Below are positions 22,761-31,077 of a stretch of DNA of 64,000 nucleotides, in pieces. The stretch lies in contig NZ_FOUD01000006.1 in assembly GCF_900114765.1 (NCBI RefSeq), positions 124,001 through 188,000 of the forward strand. The letters run 5' to 3'. The notes beneath the pieces are model-generated. The model was not told the origin of the DNA. It did not search any database and saw only the letters and a program-made list of their open reading frames with translations. The stretch is from Halopseudomonas pachastrellae. Its GTDB lineage: Bacteria > Pseudomonadota > Gammaproteobacteria > Pseudomonadales > Pseudomonadaceae. The stretch's first letter is position 1. Every line of letters starts with the position of its first letter. Made by a program: the position numbers and the translations under genes.

Positions 22761-23516
22761 TTACGCCGGGCGTTGATCCGCCTGCTCGGCGTCGGCGCGC
22801 TTGGCCAGTTTGTGCTGGTCTTCGCTGCTGCCGTTTTTCCAGTAGCTGGAGATATACAGGTCGCCTCGTGCGACCTCTCGCTCTTCGCGCAGAAATTGGC
22901 GCAGCGCGCGCATGCTGCCGAATTCGCAGGCAGCCCAGACCTGAACCCTGCCCGGCGACCAGTCGATTTGGCGAATGCGCTCGACCAGTGGGTGGCTCTC
23001 GTCGCCAGGATGGCTGTTGACCAGCCAGATCAGCTCGATACCGTCCGGCACCTGCAGTGGCTGGATGTCGGCTTCATCGAGTATTTCCAGAACGGCCACG
23101 CCGCGTGCGTCCTGCGGCAGGCTTTCCAGGTTGACGCTGATGGCGGGCAGCGCAGTCATATCACCGGCAATAAGGTACCAATCCGGCCCTTCGTGCAGCG
23201 ATTTGCGCGGCCCCGGGCCGCCGACCAGTATGCTGTCGCCCGGCTGGCAATCGCTGGCCCAGAGCGACGCCGGGCCGCCGTCATCATGCAGCACAAAGTC
23301 GACATCAATCTCGTGCTCGCGCTGCGCGCGCACGGTGTAGGTGCGCATCAACTGCGGTTGCTCGGCGGTGGCCGGGAAGATCAGTTTGATATAGGCACCG
23401 GCCTGGTCATCCGGGAAGGCCTGCATGCCTTCGCCGCCGAGGGTCACGCGCAGCATGTTGCGGCTGACGGCTTGTTTGCCGATGACGTGCAGGGTGCGTG
23501 GTGTGGGTCTGGCCAT
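22761..23516 (-). CDS. Siderophore-interacting protein (FAD-binding ferric-siderophore reductase)
   Basis: The 251-residue protein belongs to the SIP/ViuB family, flavoproteins that reduce ferric siderophores in the cytoplasm to release iron. An N-terminal FAD-binding barrel includes RTYTVRAQR near residue 60 and GGPGPRKSL near 100. The NAD(P)H-binding half contains YLIAGDMTALPAISVNLE, and the C terminus has VWAACEFGSMRALRQFLRE and the family's YWKNGSSEDQHK ending. It starts 14 bases after the MarR gene, with GGAG before the ATG, so the two form an operon behind the operator at 23994-24035. Confidence 0.88.
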   Translation of the reverse strand: MARPTPRTLHVIGKQAVSRNMLRVTLGGEGMQAFPDDQAGAYIKLIFPATAEQPQLMRTYTVRAQREHEIDVDFVLHDDGGPASLWASDCQPGDSILVGGPGPRKSLHEGPDWYLIAGDMTALPAISVNLESLPQDARGVAVLEILDEADIQPLQVPDGIELIWLVNSHPGDESHPLVERIRQIDWSPGRVQVWAACEFGSMRALRQFLREEREVARGDLYISSYWKNGSSEDQHKLAKRADAEQADQRPA

Positions 23517-23530
23517 GGTTGAGTCTCCAA

Positions 23531-23974
23531 TCAGTTGTCTGGTGGCAGGTCGCCTTCCAGGTTCTGGGTCATATGCCAGGCAATGCGGATAAAGTGCTCG
23601 ACCTCTTCTTGGGTCAGGTCACGGGTCATACGTGCCAGCGTTTGCTGCTCAAGCGTCTGAATGCGCAGCATCATCGCCTCGCCTGCGGGCGTTGCGTGCA
23701 GCAATTGGCTGCGCTTATCGGCCGGGTTACAGGCTTTGAGGATCAGACCGCTCTCAAGCAGGTCGTTCAGTACGCGGGTGATCTGGGCCTTGTCGCGACG
23801 CATGCGCTGGGCGATGCGTTGCGCGGTGCAGCCTTCCATGTAGCAAACCGCCTTGAGCGCGCGAACATGGGTGCCGGGAAGCGGCAAGTCGGCTTCGCGA
23901 ATGGTTTGCGCCATGTGCCCGCGGTAGGCGTGTGCGACTTGTTGGAGGGCGTGACTGAGTGAGGGGCGCTGCAT
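23531..23974 (-). CDS. MarR-family transcriptional regulator
   Basis: The 147-residue protein has a MarR winged helix: TAQRIAQRMRRDKAQITRVLNDLLESGLI is the recognition region (read as two adjoining pieces TAQRIAQRMRRDK and AQITRVLNDL), then CNPADKRSQLLHATPAG is the wing. I choose the ATG at 23974. The ATG 36 bases upstream lies inside the palindromic operator and has no binding site. The gene is first in an operon with the siderophore-interacting reductase and probably represses it and itself. The effector is unknown. Confidence 0.83.
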   Translation of the reverse strand: MQRPSLSHALQQVAHAYRGHMAQTIREADLPLPGTHVRALKAVCYMEGCTAQRIAQRMRRDKAQITRVLNDLLESGLILKACNPADKRSQLLHATPAGEAMMLRIQTLEQQTLARMTRDLTQEEVEHFIRIAWHMTQNLEGDLPPDN

Positions 23975-23993
23975 GCGTGCGGGCTCTATTACG

Positions 23994-24035
23994 TTGACAG
24001 TGTCAACCATATTGCATTTTGGTTGACACTGTCAA
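23994..24035. promoter_or_regulatory. Double palindromic operator of the MarR-SIP operon
   Basis: TTGACAGTGTCAACC (23994-24008) and GGTTGACACTGTCAA (24021-24035) are perfect reverse complements, and each also holds a near-perfect internal palindrome TTGACA-S-TGTCAA. On the minus strand the distal copy supplies an ideal -35 (TTGACA) with TATGGT 18 bases downstream. A regulator bound here would block the promoter; autorepression by the adjacent MarR protein is inferred. Confidence 0.8.
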
Positions 24036-24057
24036 TCAGTTGGCCTGCAAGCACAGC

Positions 24058-24519
24058 TTAAGCGGGGGAGTAGCTGCCTACCTCTGGCTCGAAGGCGACG
24101 CCAAAGCGGTTCCAGGCATTGATCGAGCAGATGGCCAGGGTCAGATCGCTGAGTTCGCGATCATTGAACTGGGCGTGTACGTGCTCAAACAGGGCGTCTG
24201 TTACCGCCCCCGGCTCCAGGCGGGTCAGCGCCTCGGTCCAGCTCAGGGCGGCGCGCTCACGCAGGTCAAAGAACGGGGTTTCGCGCCAGGCGCTGAGGGC
24301 GTAGATACGTTGCTCGGTTTCGCCGAGCGCCCGCGCGTCTTTGCTGTGCATGTCCAGGCAATAGGCACACTGATTGAGTTGTGAGGCGCGGATCTTGACC
24401 AGTTCAAGCAAGCGCTTGGGCAGTTTGTCGTCCCCTGTGGCCTCTTTGTGCAGATAGCCCTCCAGGCCCATCATGGCGCGGGCTACGCCCGGTGCAACGG
24501 TGAAGTAGTCGACTCGCAT
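24058..24519 (-). CDS. Carboxymuconolactone decarboxylase/AhpD-like peroxidase-family protein
   Basis: The 153-residue protein has the AhpD-like core: LVKIRASQLNQCAYCLDMHSK near residues 42-62 contains the redox pair CAYC and the following His used by alkylhydroperoxidase AhpD proteins, and DLTLAICSINAWNRFGV is near residue 128. Such proteins are thiol-dependent peroxidases or oxidative-stress proteins of uncertain substrate. It is transcribed away from the AraC remnant; the start ATG at 24519 follows a purine-rich GGAGAAAC site. Confidence 0.83.
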   Translation of the reverse strand: MRVDYFTVAPGVARAMMGLEGYLHKEATGDDKLPKRLLELVKIRASQLNQCAYCLDMHSKDARALGETEQRIYALSAWRETPFFDLRERAALSWTEALTRLEPGAVTDALFEHVHAQFNDRELSDLTLAICSINAWNRFGVAFEPEVGSYSPA

Positions 24520-24624
24520 GGTGTTTCTCCGACTGTTGAATGTGAGTCCAATCTATCCGTGGCCGCGCTGGCGGTATTGTAGATTTTCGACATCTGCTGG
24601 GCGGCGCTTTGCTATTCTGCAGCC

Positions 24625-24922
24625 ATGACTACCCCTCTTGTTCAGCAGCTCAGCCCGCCCGCCTGGCAACGCAGCCTGGCGGGTTTTGGCTACCGCCAGA
24701 TAGCGCCTGCACCGGGTCGCTTTTACCCGCGAGCTGCTGAAGCAAGGCGCTCCCGAACCGCTGGCTGAGGTGGCGTACCAGGCGGGCTATGCCGATCAGG
24801 CGCACTTCAGTCATGCCTTCAAAGCCGTGGTTGGTGTGATGCCCGGGCAGTACCTGCGCCGCGCGCAGGCCCGATATCACCCTGTTGAGAGTAGCGATGC
24901 CCAGATTGTTCATCGGACTTGA
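24625..24922 (+). pseudogene. AraC-family regulator remnant (C-terminal HTH, frameshifted)
   Basis: In one frame, bases about 24719-24922 encode the second half of an AraC helix-turn-helix: LAEVAYQAGYADQAHFSHAF followed by KAVVGVMPGQYLRR and a short tail. This matches the conserved AraC signature, but no ligand domain or first helix-turn-helix precedes it. A start at 24625 in another frame (MTTPLVQQLSPPAW) reaches a stop after about 48 codons. The gene is truncated and out of frame, so it should not make a working regulator. Its end overlaps the thpR start. Confidence 0.7.
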
Positions 24923-25433
24923 ACTGCCAGCCGCGCAAACGCAGGCCCTGCTGGCGCTTGCCGAACCTGGGCCGGGCTTGCGTTGGCAATCAGCAGCCCA
25001 GTTGCACCTGACCTTACGCTTTATCGGTGAGTTACCCGATGCCCCAACCGCGCAGTTGGCAGAAGCGCTGCAGCGGCTGCAGGCGTCGGCGTTCACTTTG
25101 CAGGTGGGGGGTGTGGGCTACTTTGGCTCTCCCCAGCGTCCAAGCATCTTGTGGGCCGGTGTTGTTGCGCCGGCGCCGCTGCAGGCGCTGCGTGAACAGA
25201 TTGACCTGCTTATCTCGCCCTGGTGCGCCGCTGATCCGCAGCGCTTTGTCCCTCATGTGACGCTTGCCCGTTGTGGCTCGGAGTGCGGTTCGCTGCAGCC
25301 GTTTCTGCAAGCTCAACGCGGGTTGTTGCTGGCGCCGTGGCAGGTAACGGAGCTGTGTTTGTTTGCCAGCGATGCGGGGCAGGGCGGCTCGCGCTACTCG
25401 GTGCTGGTGCGCTATCCGTTGGAGAGTAAATGA
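24897..25433 (+). CDS. thpR: RNA 2',3'-cyclic phosphodiesterase (2'-5' RNA ligase family)
   Basis: The 178-residue protein has the two HxTx motifs of the 2H phosphoesterase fold, HLTLRFIG near residue 39 and HVTLARCG near residue 121, and starts MPRLFIGLELP, typical of ThpR. The enzyme hydrolyses RNA 2',3'-cyclic phosphates and can ligate tRNA halves in vitro; its physiological role is unclear. The ATG at 24897 is chosen over a TTG 12 bases upstream. The last 4 bases overlap the start of the cupin gene. Confidence 0.9.
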   Translation: MPRLFIGLELPAAQTQALLALAEPGPGLRWQSAAQLHLTLRFIGELPDAPTAQLAEALQRLQASAFTLQVGGVGYFGSPQRPSILWAGVVAPAPLQALREQIDLLISPWCAADPQRFVPHVTLARCGSECGSLQPFLQAQRGLLLAPWQVTELCLFASDAGQGGSRYSVLVRYPLESK

Positions 25434-25798
25434 GTCCGCTGATTCGCCGCTTTGACCCGGCCGACGAGTATTACTTCGAAGAAGGCTGCTATATCCACGA
25501 GTTGTCTAACAGCCCGGATGATCCGGTGATGTCGGTTGCCCGCGCTCGCCTGCCGTTGGGCGGGCAGACGCGGTGGCACCGGCTGCACAATGTGGTTGAG
25601 CGCTACTTGATCGAGGCTGGCGAGGGGGTGGTCGAGTTGGGCGGATAGGCGCCACAGCGAGTATCAGCGGGAGACGTGGTGGTGATTCCGGCTGGCTGCC
25701 CGCAGCGTATCCGCTGTATTGGTGAGCAGCCGCTGGTGTTTCTGGCGATCTGTACGCCGCGCTTTGAGCCCGCCTGCTATGAGGATGTAGACGCCTGA
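25430..25798 (+). pseudogene. Cupin-domain protein gene interrupted by one in-frame TAG
   Basis: The frame from 25430 encodes a cupin of about 122 residues: FEEGCYIHELSNSPDDP, then TRWHRLHNVVERYLIEAGEG with the metal-binding His region, and after the stop at 25646-25648 the frame continues with VSAGDVVVIPAGCPQRIRC and FLAICTPRF, the expected second cupin motif. Only the single amber codon separates the halves; there is no frameshift or deletion. The first 72 residues alone lack half of the barrel. It overlaps thpR by 4 bases and ends inside the convergent rsuA. Sequencing error or a recent nonsense mutation are the simplest explanations. Confidence 0.8.
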
Positions 25799-26487
25799 TC
25801 AACCGAAGCAATCTCGGCAGCGGTCAGCGCGCGATATTGCCCCGGTGCTAAAGCCGGGTCGAGCTGAATTGCGCCCATGCTTTCGCGGTGCAGTGACACT
25901 ACCTGATTGCCGACCGCATGAAACATCCGCTTGATCTGGTGATAGCGGCCTTCGTAGATGGTCAGCCGACACTCGTATTCAGCCAACTGCTCAAGCTTCG
26001 CGGGCGAGGTGGTCAACTGCTCGGTGGTCATGTAAATCCCGGCGGCAAAACGCTCGGCAGTCTCGCTGCTGATCGGGCGCAGGGTGGTCACGTGGTAGGT
26101 CTTTGGCAGCTTGACCTTTGGCTCGGTCAATCGCCGCGACCAGCTGCCGTCGTTGGTCAGAATCAGCAGGCCGCTGGAGCTGCGATCCAGTCGGCCGCCG
26201 ATATGCAGCTCATCTCTCAGTTCCGGTGCAAACAGCTCAAGTACGGTGGCGTGCTCCGGATCGCTGGTTGCACTCAGATAACCAACGGGCTTGTGCAGCA
26301 TGAAAAACAACGCCGGACGGTATTGCAGCAGCGCTTCATCGAGGTTGATCGCAACAAACTGATCCACCTCAAAGCGCGGGTCGCAGACGCGCTCGCCGGC
26401 GACCGTCACACGGCCGCTGGCGATCAACAGGCGTGCGGCCTGCCTGCTGTGCGGCGTGTTGTTGCTGATAAAACGGTCGAGTTTCAT
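25777..26487 (-). CDS. rsuA: 16S rRNA pseudouridine(516) synthase, RsuA type
   Basis: The 236-residue protein has an N-terminal S4 RNA-binding domain (MKLDRFISNNTPHSRQAARLL) and the RsuA/RluB/E/F catalytic domain, with catalytic Asp in GGRLDRSSSGLLILTNDG near residue 100. FMLHKPVGYLSAT, KTYHVTT and EGRYHQIKRMFHAVGNQV also fit. It aligns over its whole length with E. coli RsuA, which modifies U516 of 16S rRNA. It converges on the cupin gene with a 22-base overlap. Confidence 0.88.
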   Translation of the reverse strand: MKLDRFISNNTPHSRQAARLLIASGRVTVAGERVCDPRFEVDQFVAINLDEALLQYRPALFFMLHKPVGYLSATSDPEHATVLELFAPELRDELHIGGRLDRSSSGLLILTNDGSWSRRLTEPKVKLPKTYHVTTLRPISSETAERFAAGIYMTTEQLTTSPAKLEQLAEYECRLTIYEGRYHQIKRMFHAVGNQVVSLHRESMGAIQLDPALAPGQYRALTAAEIASVDQASTSS

Positions 26488-26513
26488 GGCCGCGGAGTAT
26501 ACCGCGTCTGCGG

Positions 26514-27446
26514 TTAGTCCTTGTGTTCAGGTCGCTCCCACTCTGGTGGCCGCCACAGGTGCTGCAGGCGTTGGCCGAGCGGCCCCGGTTGGCGCATGTC
26601 ACGGGCGATGTCGCGGTACTCATGCAACCAGTTCACCAGCAGACTGTTGCTGTAGACCGGGCGGGTGATGCCGTACTCGATCGGCTGGTCGGCGCGCTCG
26701 CTGGTAAAGGTGCCGAACAGTCGATCAAAGATGATAAAGACGCCGCCGTAATTGGTGTCGATGTAACCCGGGTTACGGGCGTGATGAACCCGGTGGTGGT
26801 TGGGCGTGTTGAACAGGTACTCGATCACCGGGTGCAGTTTGCCGACCACTGTGGTGTGGATGAAAAACTGATAAACCAGTGACAGCGCATAGCACACGCC
26901 AATCCATACCGGGTTGAAGCCCAGCAGCGACAGCGGCACATAGAACAGCCAGCCGCCATTGAAGATGTTGGTCGCGTTCTGGCGCATGGCGGTCGAGAAG
27001 TTCATGCGCTCGCTGGAGTGATGGGTCACATGTGCGGCCCAGAACCAGCGCACCCGATGCGAGCTGCGATGCATCCAGTAGAAGCACAGGTCGGTCAGTA
27101 GCCACAGCGCCAAGGCGCTGGTCAGGGTTAACGGGATGTCGAACAGCCGGTGTTGATAGGCCAGCGCGTGGACTGGGAAGGCGATCAGCCCGGCAAACAG
27201 CAGCTCGGTTGTTTGATAGCCCGCGCCCAGCATGAAGTTGCGTACTGATTCGCGGGTGTCGACCAGGCTATGGTCGTGGCGGATTTTCAGGTATTCCCAA
27301 ACGAACACGCCGATGAACACCGGTGTTGCCAGCACAAAGATCAGCTGGCGCTCATCGAGTGCCAACCAGGCGGGCAAACGCTGCAAAAGGTCTTGCAGGC
27401 CGCTGTCGGCGATGACCTGGGTGAACAGGCTGCTCAGGCTGTCCAT
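26514..27446 (-). CDS. Sterol desaturase / fatty acid hydroxylase superfamily membrane protein
   Basis: The 310-residue protein has about four to five membrane segments and the histidine clusters that bind a di-iron centre: HRSSHRVRWFWAAHVTHHSS near residues 135-155 and NTPNHHRVHHARNPG near 225-240. Such enzymes hydroxylate or desaturate lipids using oxygen; the substrate here is unknown. I choose the ATG at 27446, with GGAG 6 bases upstream, over an ATG 12 bases earlier. It is divergent from an AraC-family gene that may control it. Confidence 0.85.
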   Translation of the reverse strand: MDSLSSLFTQVIADSGLQDLLQRLPAWLALDERQLIFVLATPVFIGVFVWEYLKIRHDHSLVDTRESVRNFMLGAGYQTTELLFAGLIAFPVHALAYQHRLFDIPLTLTSALALWLLTDLCFYWMHRSSHRVRWFWAAHVTHHSSERMNFSTAMRQNATNIFNGGWLFYVPLSLLGFNPVWIGVCYALSLVYQFFIHTTVVGKLHPVIEYLFNTPNHHRVHHARNPGYIDTNYGGVFIIFDRLFGTFTSERADQPIEYGITRPVYSNSLLVNWLHEYRDIARDMRQPGPLGQRLQHLWRPPEWERPEHKD

Positions 27447-27552
27447 GGCGTGCTCCATCGTTGTTTTGGCGTTATTTTGCGCCGGCCAGCGGACTTGCTT
27501 ATTGACGATATGTGCCGCATTTTTGACTGAATACGCCAATGTAGAGAGAGCT

Positions 27553-28566
27553 ATGGCCGTTCCTGTACGAGTCACCGGAGCCTGGACGCAGCTGCTGAGT
27601 GACTGGCTGGACGTGCACCAGTTGGCGGCGCCTGACTTGCGCCTGCGGCTGGACAGTCGCCGGCCTGATGAACCGGTGCCCATGCAACTCTGGCAGCAGA
27701 TGCTGGCCGATGCCGTTCAACTGGTGCCACATGAGGCAGCGCCAGCGCTGCAGATCGGCGCCTGCGCGCAGCCAAGGCACGCGGGCTTGCTTGGCTATCT
27801 CAGCCTGACGAGTGCGACTCTGGCAGAGGCTCTGCAGGCGTATCAGCGCTACGAGCATCTGCTCTACGGCGAGCAACTGGTCAGCGTCTCCCTAGAGGAC
27901 GGCATACTGGCGATGCGTTGGCCGGCATCGGCCTCCACCGGTGCATTGGCGGACAGCGTGGCGATCGCAGCCTTGTGGCGGATGCTGCGGCGTCTGTTGC
28001 CGCAGGCGCGCCTGCACCAGGTGTGCTTTGCCTTTGCAGCTGATGCCTGCCAGCAACAAGCCGCCGAGGCGCACTTTGGCTGCCCGGTGCGCTATGCCGA
28101 TAACTGCACCGCCGTCATGCTGCCTGCAACCCTGCTGGCGCTGCCGCTGGCGCACACTGATTTGGCCATGCGCGCCCTGCTGGAGCAGCAGGCCCGTGCG
28201 CTGGCGCTGGCGCTGCCAACGGCAGACGCGCTGGACCGTGCACTGCAACAGGCGTTGGTAAGGCGCCTGCCCGAGGGGGAGGTCAGTCTTGCCCGGGTGG
28301 CTGCGGACCTGCACCTGTCAGTACGCAGTCTGCAGCGACGCCTGCAGCAACGTGGACTAAGCTGGCGCCTGTTGCTTGAGCGCACGCGTCAGCACCTAGC
28401 GCAGGCCTATCTGGCCGATAGCGCACTACAGCTTGGCGAGATCGCCTTGCTGCTGGGCTACAGCGAGCAAAGCGCGTTCAACCGCGCCTGGCGGCAGTGG
28501 ACCGGCACGACGCCCCTGCAATGGCGGCGTCGGCATGCGGGCCTGGCAGCTTTGGGTATAGAGTAG
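27553..28566 (+). CDS. AraC-family transcriptional regulator (Arabinose_bd-type N domain)
   Basis: The 337-residue protein has an N-terminal ligand-binding domain of the type found in OruR/ArgR-like regulators (residues about 20-200) and a C-terminal AraC DNA-binding domain (about 235-330), with SLARVAADLHLSVRSLQRRL and LGEIALLLGYSEQSAFNRAW as the two helix-turn-helices. The ATG at 27553 follows AGAGAG. The 106-base gap to the divergent sterol-desaturase-type gene would hold both promoters, so regulation of that gene is likely but inferred. Confidence 0.88.
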   Translation: MAVPVRVTGAWTQLLSDWLDVHQLAAPDLRLRLDSRRPDEPVPMQLWQQMLADAVQLVPHEAAPALQIGACAQPRHAGLLGYLSLTSATLAEALQAYQRYEHLLYGEQLVSVSLEDGILAMRWPASASTGALADSVAIAALWRMLRRLLPQARLHQVCFAFAADACQQQAAEAHFGCPVRYADNCTAVMLPATLLALPLAHTDLAMRALLEQQARALALALPTADALDRALQQALVRRLPEGEVSLARVAADLHLSVRSLQRRLQQRGLSWRLLLERTRQHLAQAYLADSALQLGEIALLLGYSEQSAFNRAWRQWTGTTPLQWRRRHAGLAALGIE

Positions 28567-28617
28567 GGGCCGAAGGATGACGCTGCAGCGTTGGCTGTGT
28601 GAACGGGGAGGGAGTGA

Positions 28618-30189
28618 ATGAATCGGGAACTGCTGCGCGCTTATCGCGGCCTGTTGTCGAGCCTGTCGGTCTTGCTGCTGCTGGGCGTGGTGGTCATTGA
28701 GGTCGCGGTGCGTGAGCTTGCCCGCATCGAGCGCCAAGGTGTTGAGCACGCGTTGCTCACCCGTGCTGCCGATGTGCGCAGCAGTCTGGAGACGCGGCTG
28801 AATCACAGCATCTACCTGAGCCGCGGGCTGGTGTCCTATCTGCAGAGTCAGCAGGGGCTGGATGACCCGCGCCGTATTCGTTTGTGGATGGCCAGCATGC
28901 TGGAGGGCACCAGTGATGTTCGCAATATCGGTGTCGCCCCGAACAACCGCATCGAGCTGATTTATCCGTTGCAGGATAACGAGGCTGCGCTGGGCTTTGA
29001 TTACACCAGCTCACCGGCGCAGTGGGCTGCGGTTGAGCGCATGATGGCCTCGGCGCAGCCGGTGCTGGATGGCCCCCTGACTCTGGTACAAGGGGGCAAC
29101 GGCCTGGTTTACCGTGCGCCGGTCTACATCAACAGGCGTTATTGGGGGCTGGTCAGCACTGTGATGGATGCAGACCAACTGCTGGGCATGCTCGACAGCG
29201 AGGCCCGCTGGCAGGACTTGCGTATCCGGCTGCTGCGCGTTCAGGCAGAGGGCGAAGCCCGGGTTATCTGGGGGACTCCCCCGGCGCCGGAGCGGCCTGC
29301 GGCGGTGCTGGATATCGAACTGCCGGGTATAGTCTGGCAGCTGCAGGTACAGTACCGCACGCCGCAGGCCGGCAGTGGTGCGCCTCGCGGCGTGCTCTAC
29401 GGGGCGCTGTTGGTGGTGCTGTTGTTGATCGGTTACACCCGGAGTAACGCCATCCGCCAGCAGCGCGACCGCGACGCCGCGCGGGCCGAGAACGAGCGCC
29501 TGAAGAGCGAGTTTGTCTCGACGATCAGCCATGAGCTGCGCACACCGCTGACCAGCATTTTGGGGACCCTGGGCCTGCTGCGCGGGGGCGCCCTTGGGCC
29601 GCTGCCCGATCGCGGACAGCATCTGGTGGAGGTGGCGATGCGTAACGCTGAACACCTGCTCAGGCTGATCAACGATTTGCTGGATATCGACAAGCTTGTC
29701 GCCGGCCAGATGCAGCTCAATGTGCAGCCGGAGAACCTCGACACGCTGCTGCATGCCGCCATGCAGGAAAACCAGGGCTACGCAGAGCAGCGTCAGGTGC
29801 GCTGGCGCTACCTCAATCCGCATCCCGATGCGCGTATTCTGGCTGACCCGACCCGCTTCAAGCAGGTGATGGACAATTTGCTGTCCAACGCCGTCAAGTT
29901 TTCCCCGCAGGGTGGTGAAGTGGGTATCAGTGTTGTCGCCGACGAGCAGCAGGATCTCTGGTGTATCAGCGTCACCGATCAGGGCGAGGGTATCCCGACT
30001 GCCTTTTACGATCGGGTCTTCGACCGTTTCACCCAGGCCGACGGCTCCAGCCGGCGGCGCAGCGGTGGTACCGGCCTGGGTCTGGCAATCACGCGGGGGT
30101 TGGTTGAGCAGATGGGCGGGCAGATTGGCTTTGTTTCCTCTGATCAGGGCACACGCTTTTTCGTCAACATGCCGCGTTTCGCAGAGTAG
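28618..30189 (+). CDS. Orphan membrane sensor histidine kinase with CHASE-type sensor domain
   Basis: The 523-residue protein has a membrane segment at about 12-32, an extracytoplasmic domain at about 40-250 that resembles CHASE (SRGLVSYLQSQQGLDDPRRI), a second membrane segment at about 258-274, then HisKA with phospho-acceptor His305 in SHELRTP and a HATPase domain with DNLLSNAVKFSP, DQGEGIP and GGTGLGLAI. No response regulator gene is adjacent, so its partner lies elsewhere. It follows the AraC gene by 51 bases and precedes a YjbR-like gene by 10. The signal is unknown. Confidence 0.88.
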   Translation: MNRELLRAYRGLLSSLSVLLLLGVVVIEVAVRELARIERQGVEHALLTRAADVRSSLETRLNHSIYLSRGLVSYLQSQQGLDDPRRIRLWMASMLEGTSDVRNIGVAPNNRIELIYPLQDNEAALGFDYTSSPAQWAAVERMMASAQPVLDGPLTLVQGGNGLVYRAPVYINRRYWGLVSTVMDADQLLGMLDSEARWQDLRIRLLRVQAEGEARVIWGTPPAPERPAAVLDIELPGIVWQLQVQYRTPQAGSGAPRGVLYGALLVVLLLIGYTRSNAIRQQRDRDAARAENERLKSEFVSTISHELRTPLTSILGTLGLLRGGALGPLPDRGQHLVEVAMRNAEHLLRLINDLLDIDKLVAGQMQLNVQPENLDTLLHAAMQENQGYAEQRQVRWRYLNPHPDARILADPTRFKQVMDNLLSNAVKFSPQGGEVGISVVADEQQDLWCISVTDQGEGIPTAFYDRVFDRFTQADGSSRRRSGGTGLGLAITRGLVEQMGGQIGFVSSDQGTRFFVNMPRFAE

Positions 30190-30199
30190 GAACGGACAG

Positions 30200-30574
30200 G
30201 TGAAAGACAGACTATTGGCCAAACCCGAGGCGGAACTTGATTACCCCTTCGGTCCCGATGCCGCCGTGTTCAAGGTGCAGGGCAAGATGTTTGCCCTGCT
30301 GTATCAGCGCGGCGGCAGTGAGTGCGTCAATCTCAAATGCGACCCACATGAGGCTGTTGGCTTGCGCGACCTGTTTGCCGCAGTAACGCCCGGTTATCAC
30401 ATGAACAAGCGACATTGGAATAGCGTACGGCTTGACGGTTCGGTGCCTGACGGCGAGTTGCAGAGGATGATCGACCAGTCTTACACCTTGGTAGTGAGGG
30501 GCCTGCCAGCGGCTACCCGGCGCGGGCTTGAGGCCCGTCACGGGCGCGCCGCGCTGTACGGCGTTACGGCATGA
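30200..30574 (+). CDS. MmcQ/YjbR-family protein
   Basis: The 124-residue protein matches the MmcQ/YjbR family (CyaY-like fold with possible DNA binding), with AVFKVQGKMFALLYQRG, VNLKCDPHEAVGLRD and PGYHMNKRHWNSVRLDG as family motifs. Function is not established. The GTG start at 30200 has the purine-rich GGAACGGACAGG before it. Its stop overlaps the next start (ATGA), so the GNAT gene is coupled to it. Confidence 0.83.
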   Translation: MKDRLLAKPEAELDYPFGPDAAVFKVQGKMFALLYQRGGSECVNLKCDPHEAVGLRDLFAAVTPGYHMNKRHWNSVRLDGSVPDGELQRMIDQSYTLVVRGLPAATRRGLEARHGRAALYGVTA

Positions 30575-31044
30575 GTCGCTGCCTGCGCAACGCCTGCGCG
30601 CGCGACTACGACGCCTGCATCGCACTGTTCCAGCGTTCGGTAGATCAGTTGGCGGCAGAGCACTATGACGCCGAGCAGCGCCATGCCTGGGCGCCGTCCA
30701 ACCCCGACCGAACCCTCTGGCATCGTCGCCTGGCGACGCTGCAGCTTTGCCTGCTGGAAGACAGTGGTCAGCTCGCCGGATTTATCGGTTACAGCCTGGA
30801 TGGTCACATCGACCTGTTGTATTGCGCTCCGGAGTCTGCGCGCAAGGGTGTTGCCAGCGAGCTTTATCTGGCTGCAGAGCAGCACCTGCGTGGCGCCGGG
30901 GTAACGCGCCTGTGGACCGAAGCGAGTCTGGCGGCCCTGCCTTTTTTCCAGGCCCAGGGCTTTCGTCTGATCGCCCGTCAGGCGGTGCAGCGGGATGGTG
31001 TCAGCCTGCTACGCTGTGACATGGACAAGGTGCTCACTGGCTGA
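30571..31044 (+). CDS. GNAT-family N-acetyltransferase
   Basis: The 157-residue protein has the GNAT fold: an N-terminal DYDACIALFQRSV segment, the acetyl-CoA loop in LYCAPESARKGVASELYLAAE near residues 85-105 (motif A, R-x-x-G-V/A variant RKGVAS), and TEASLAALPFFQAQGF, the typical C-terminal beta-alpha part. The substrate is unknown. Translation is probably coupled to the YjbR-like gene by a 4-base overlap. Confidence 0.82.
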   Translation: MSRCLRNACARDYDACIALFQRSVDQLAAEHYDAEQRHAWAPSNPDRTLWHRRLATLQLCLLEDSGQLAGFIGYSLDGHIDLLYCAPESARKGVASELYLAAEQHLRGAGVTRLWTEASLAALPFFQAQGFRLIARQAVQRDGVSLLRCDMDKVLTG

Positions 31045-31077
31045 GCACCGGCGAACTGGCGCAGGGGAGGGCGTGGC

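Noticed and set aside
23974-24010. Upstream ATG at 24010 as start of the MarR gene
   Set aside because: It lies within the operator and the probable promoter, and has no ribosome binding site.
25646-25648. Amber codon in the cupin gene considered as recoding (pyrrolysine)
   Set aside because: No downstream recoding structure was seen and pyrrolysine is not expected in this lineage; mutation or sequencing error is simpler.
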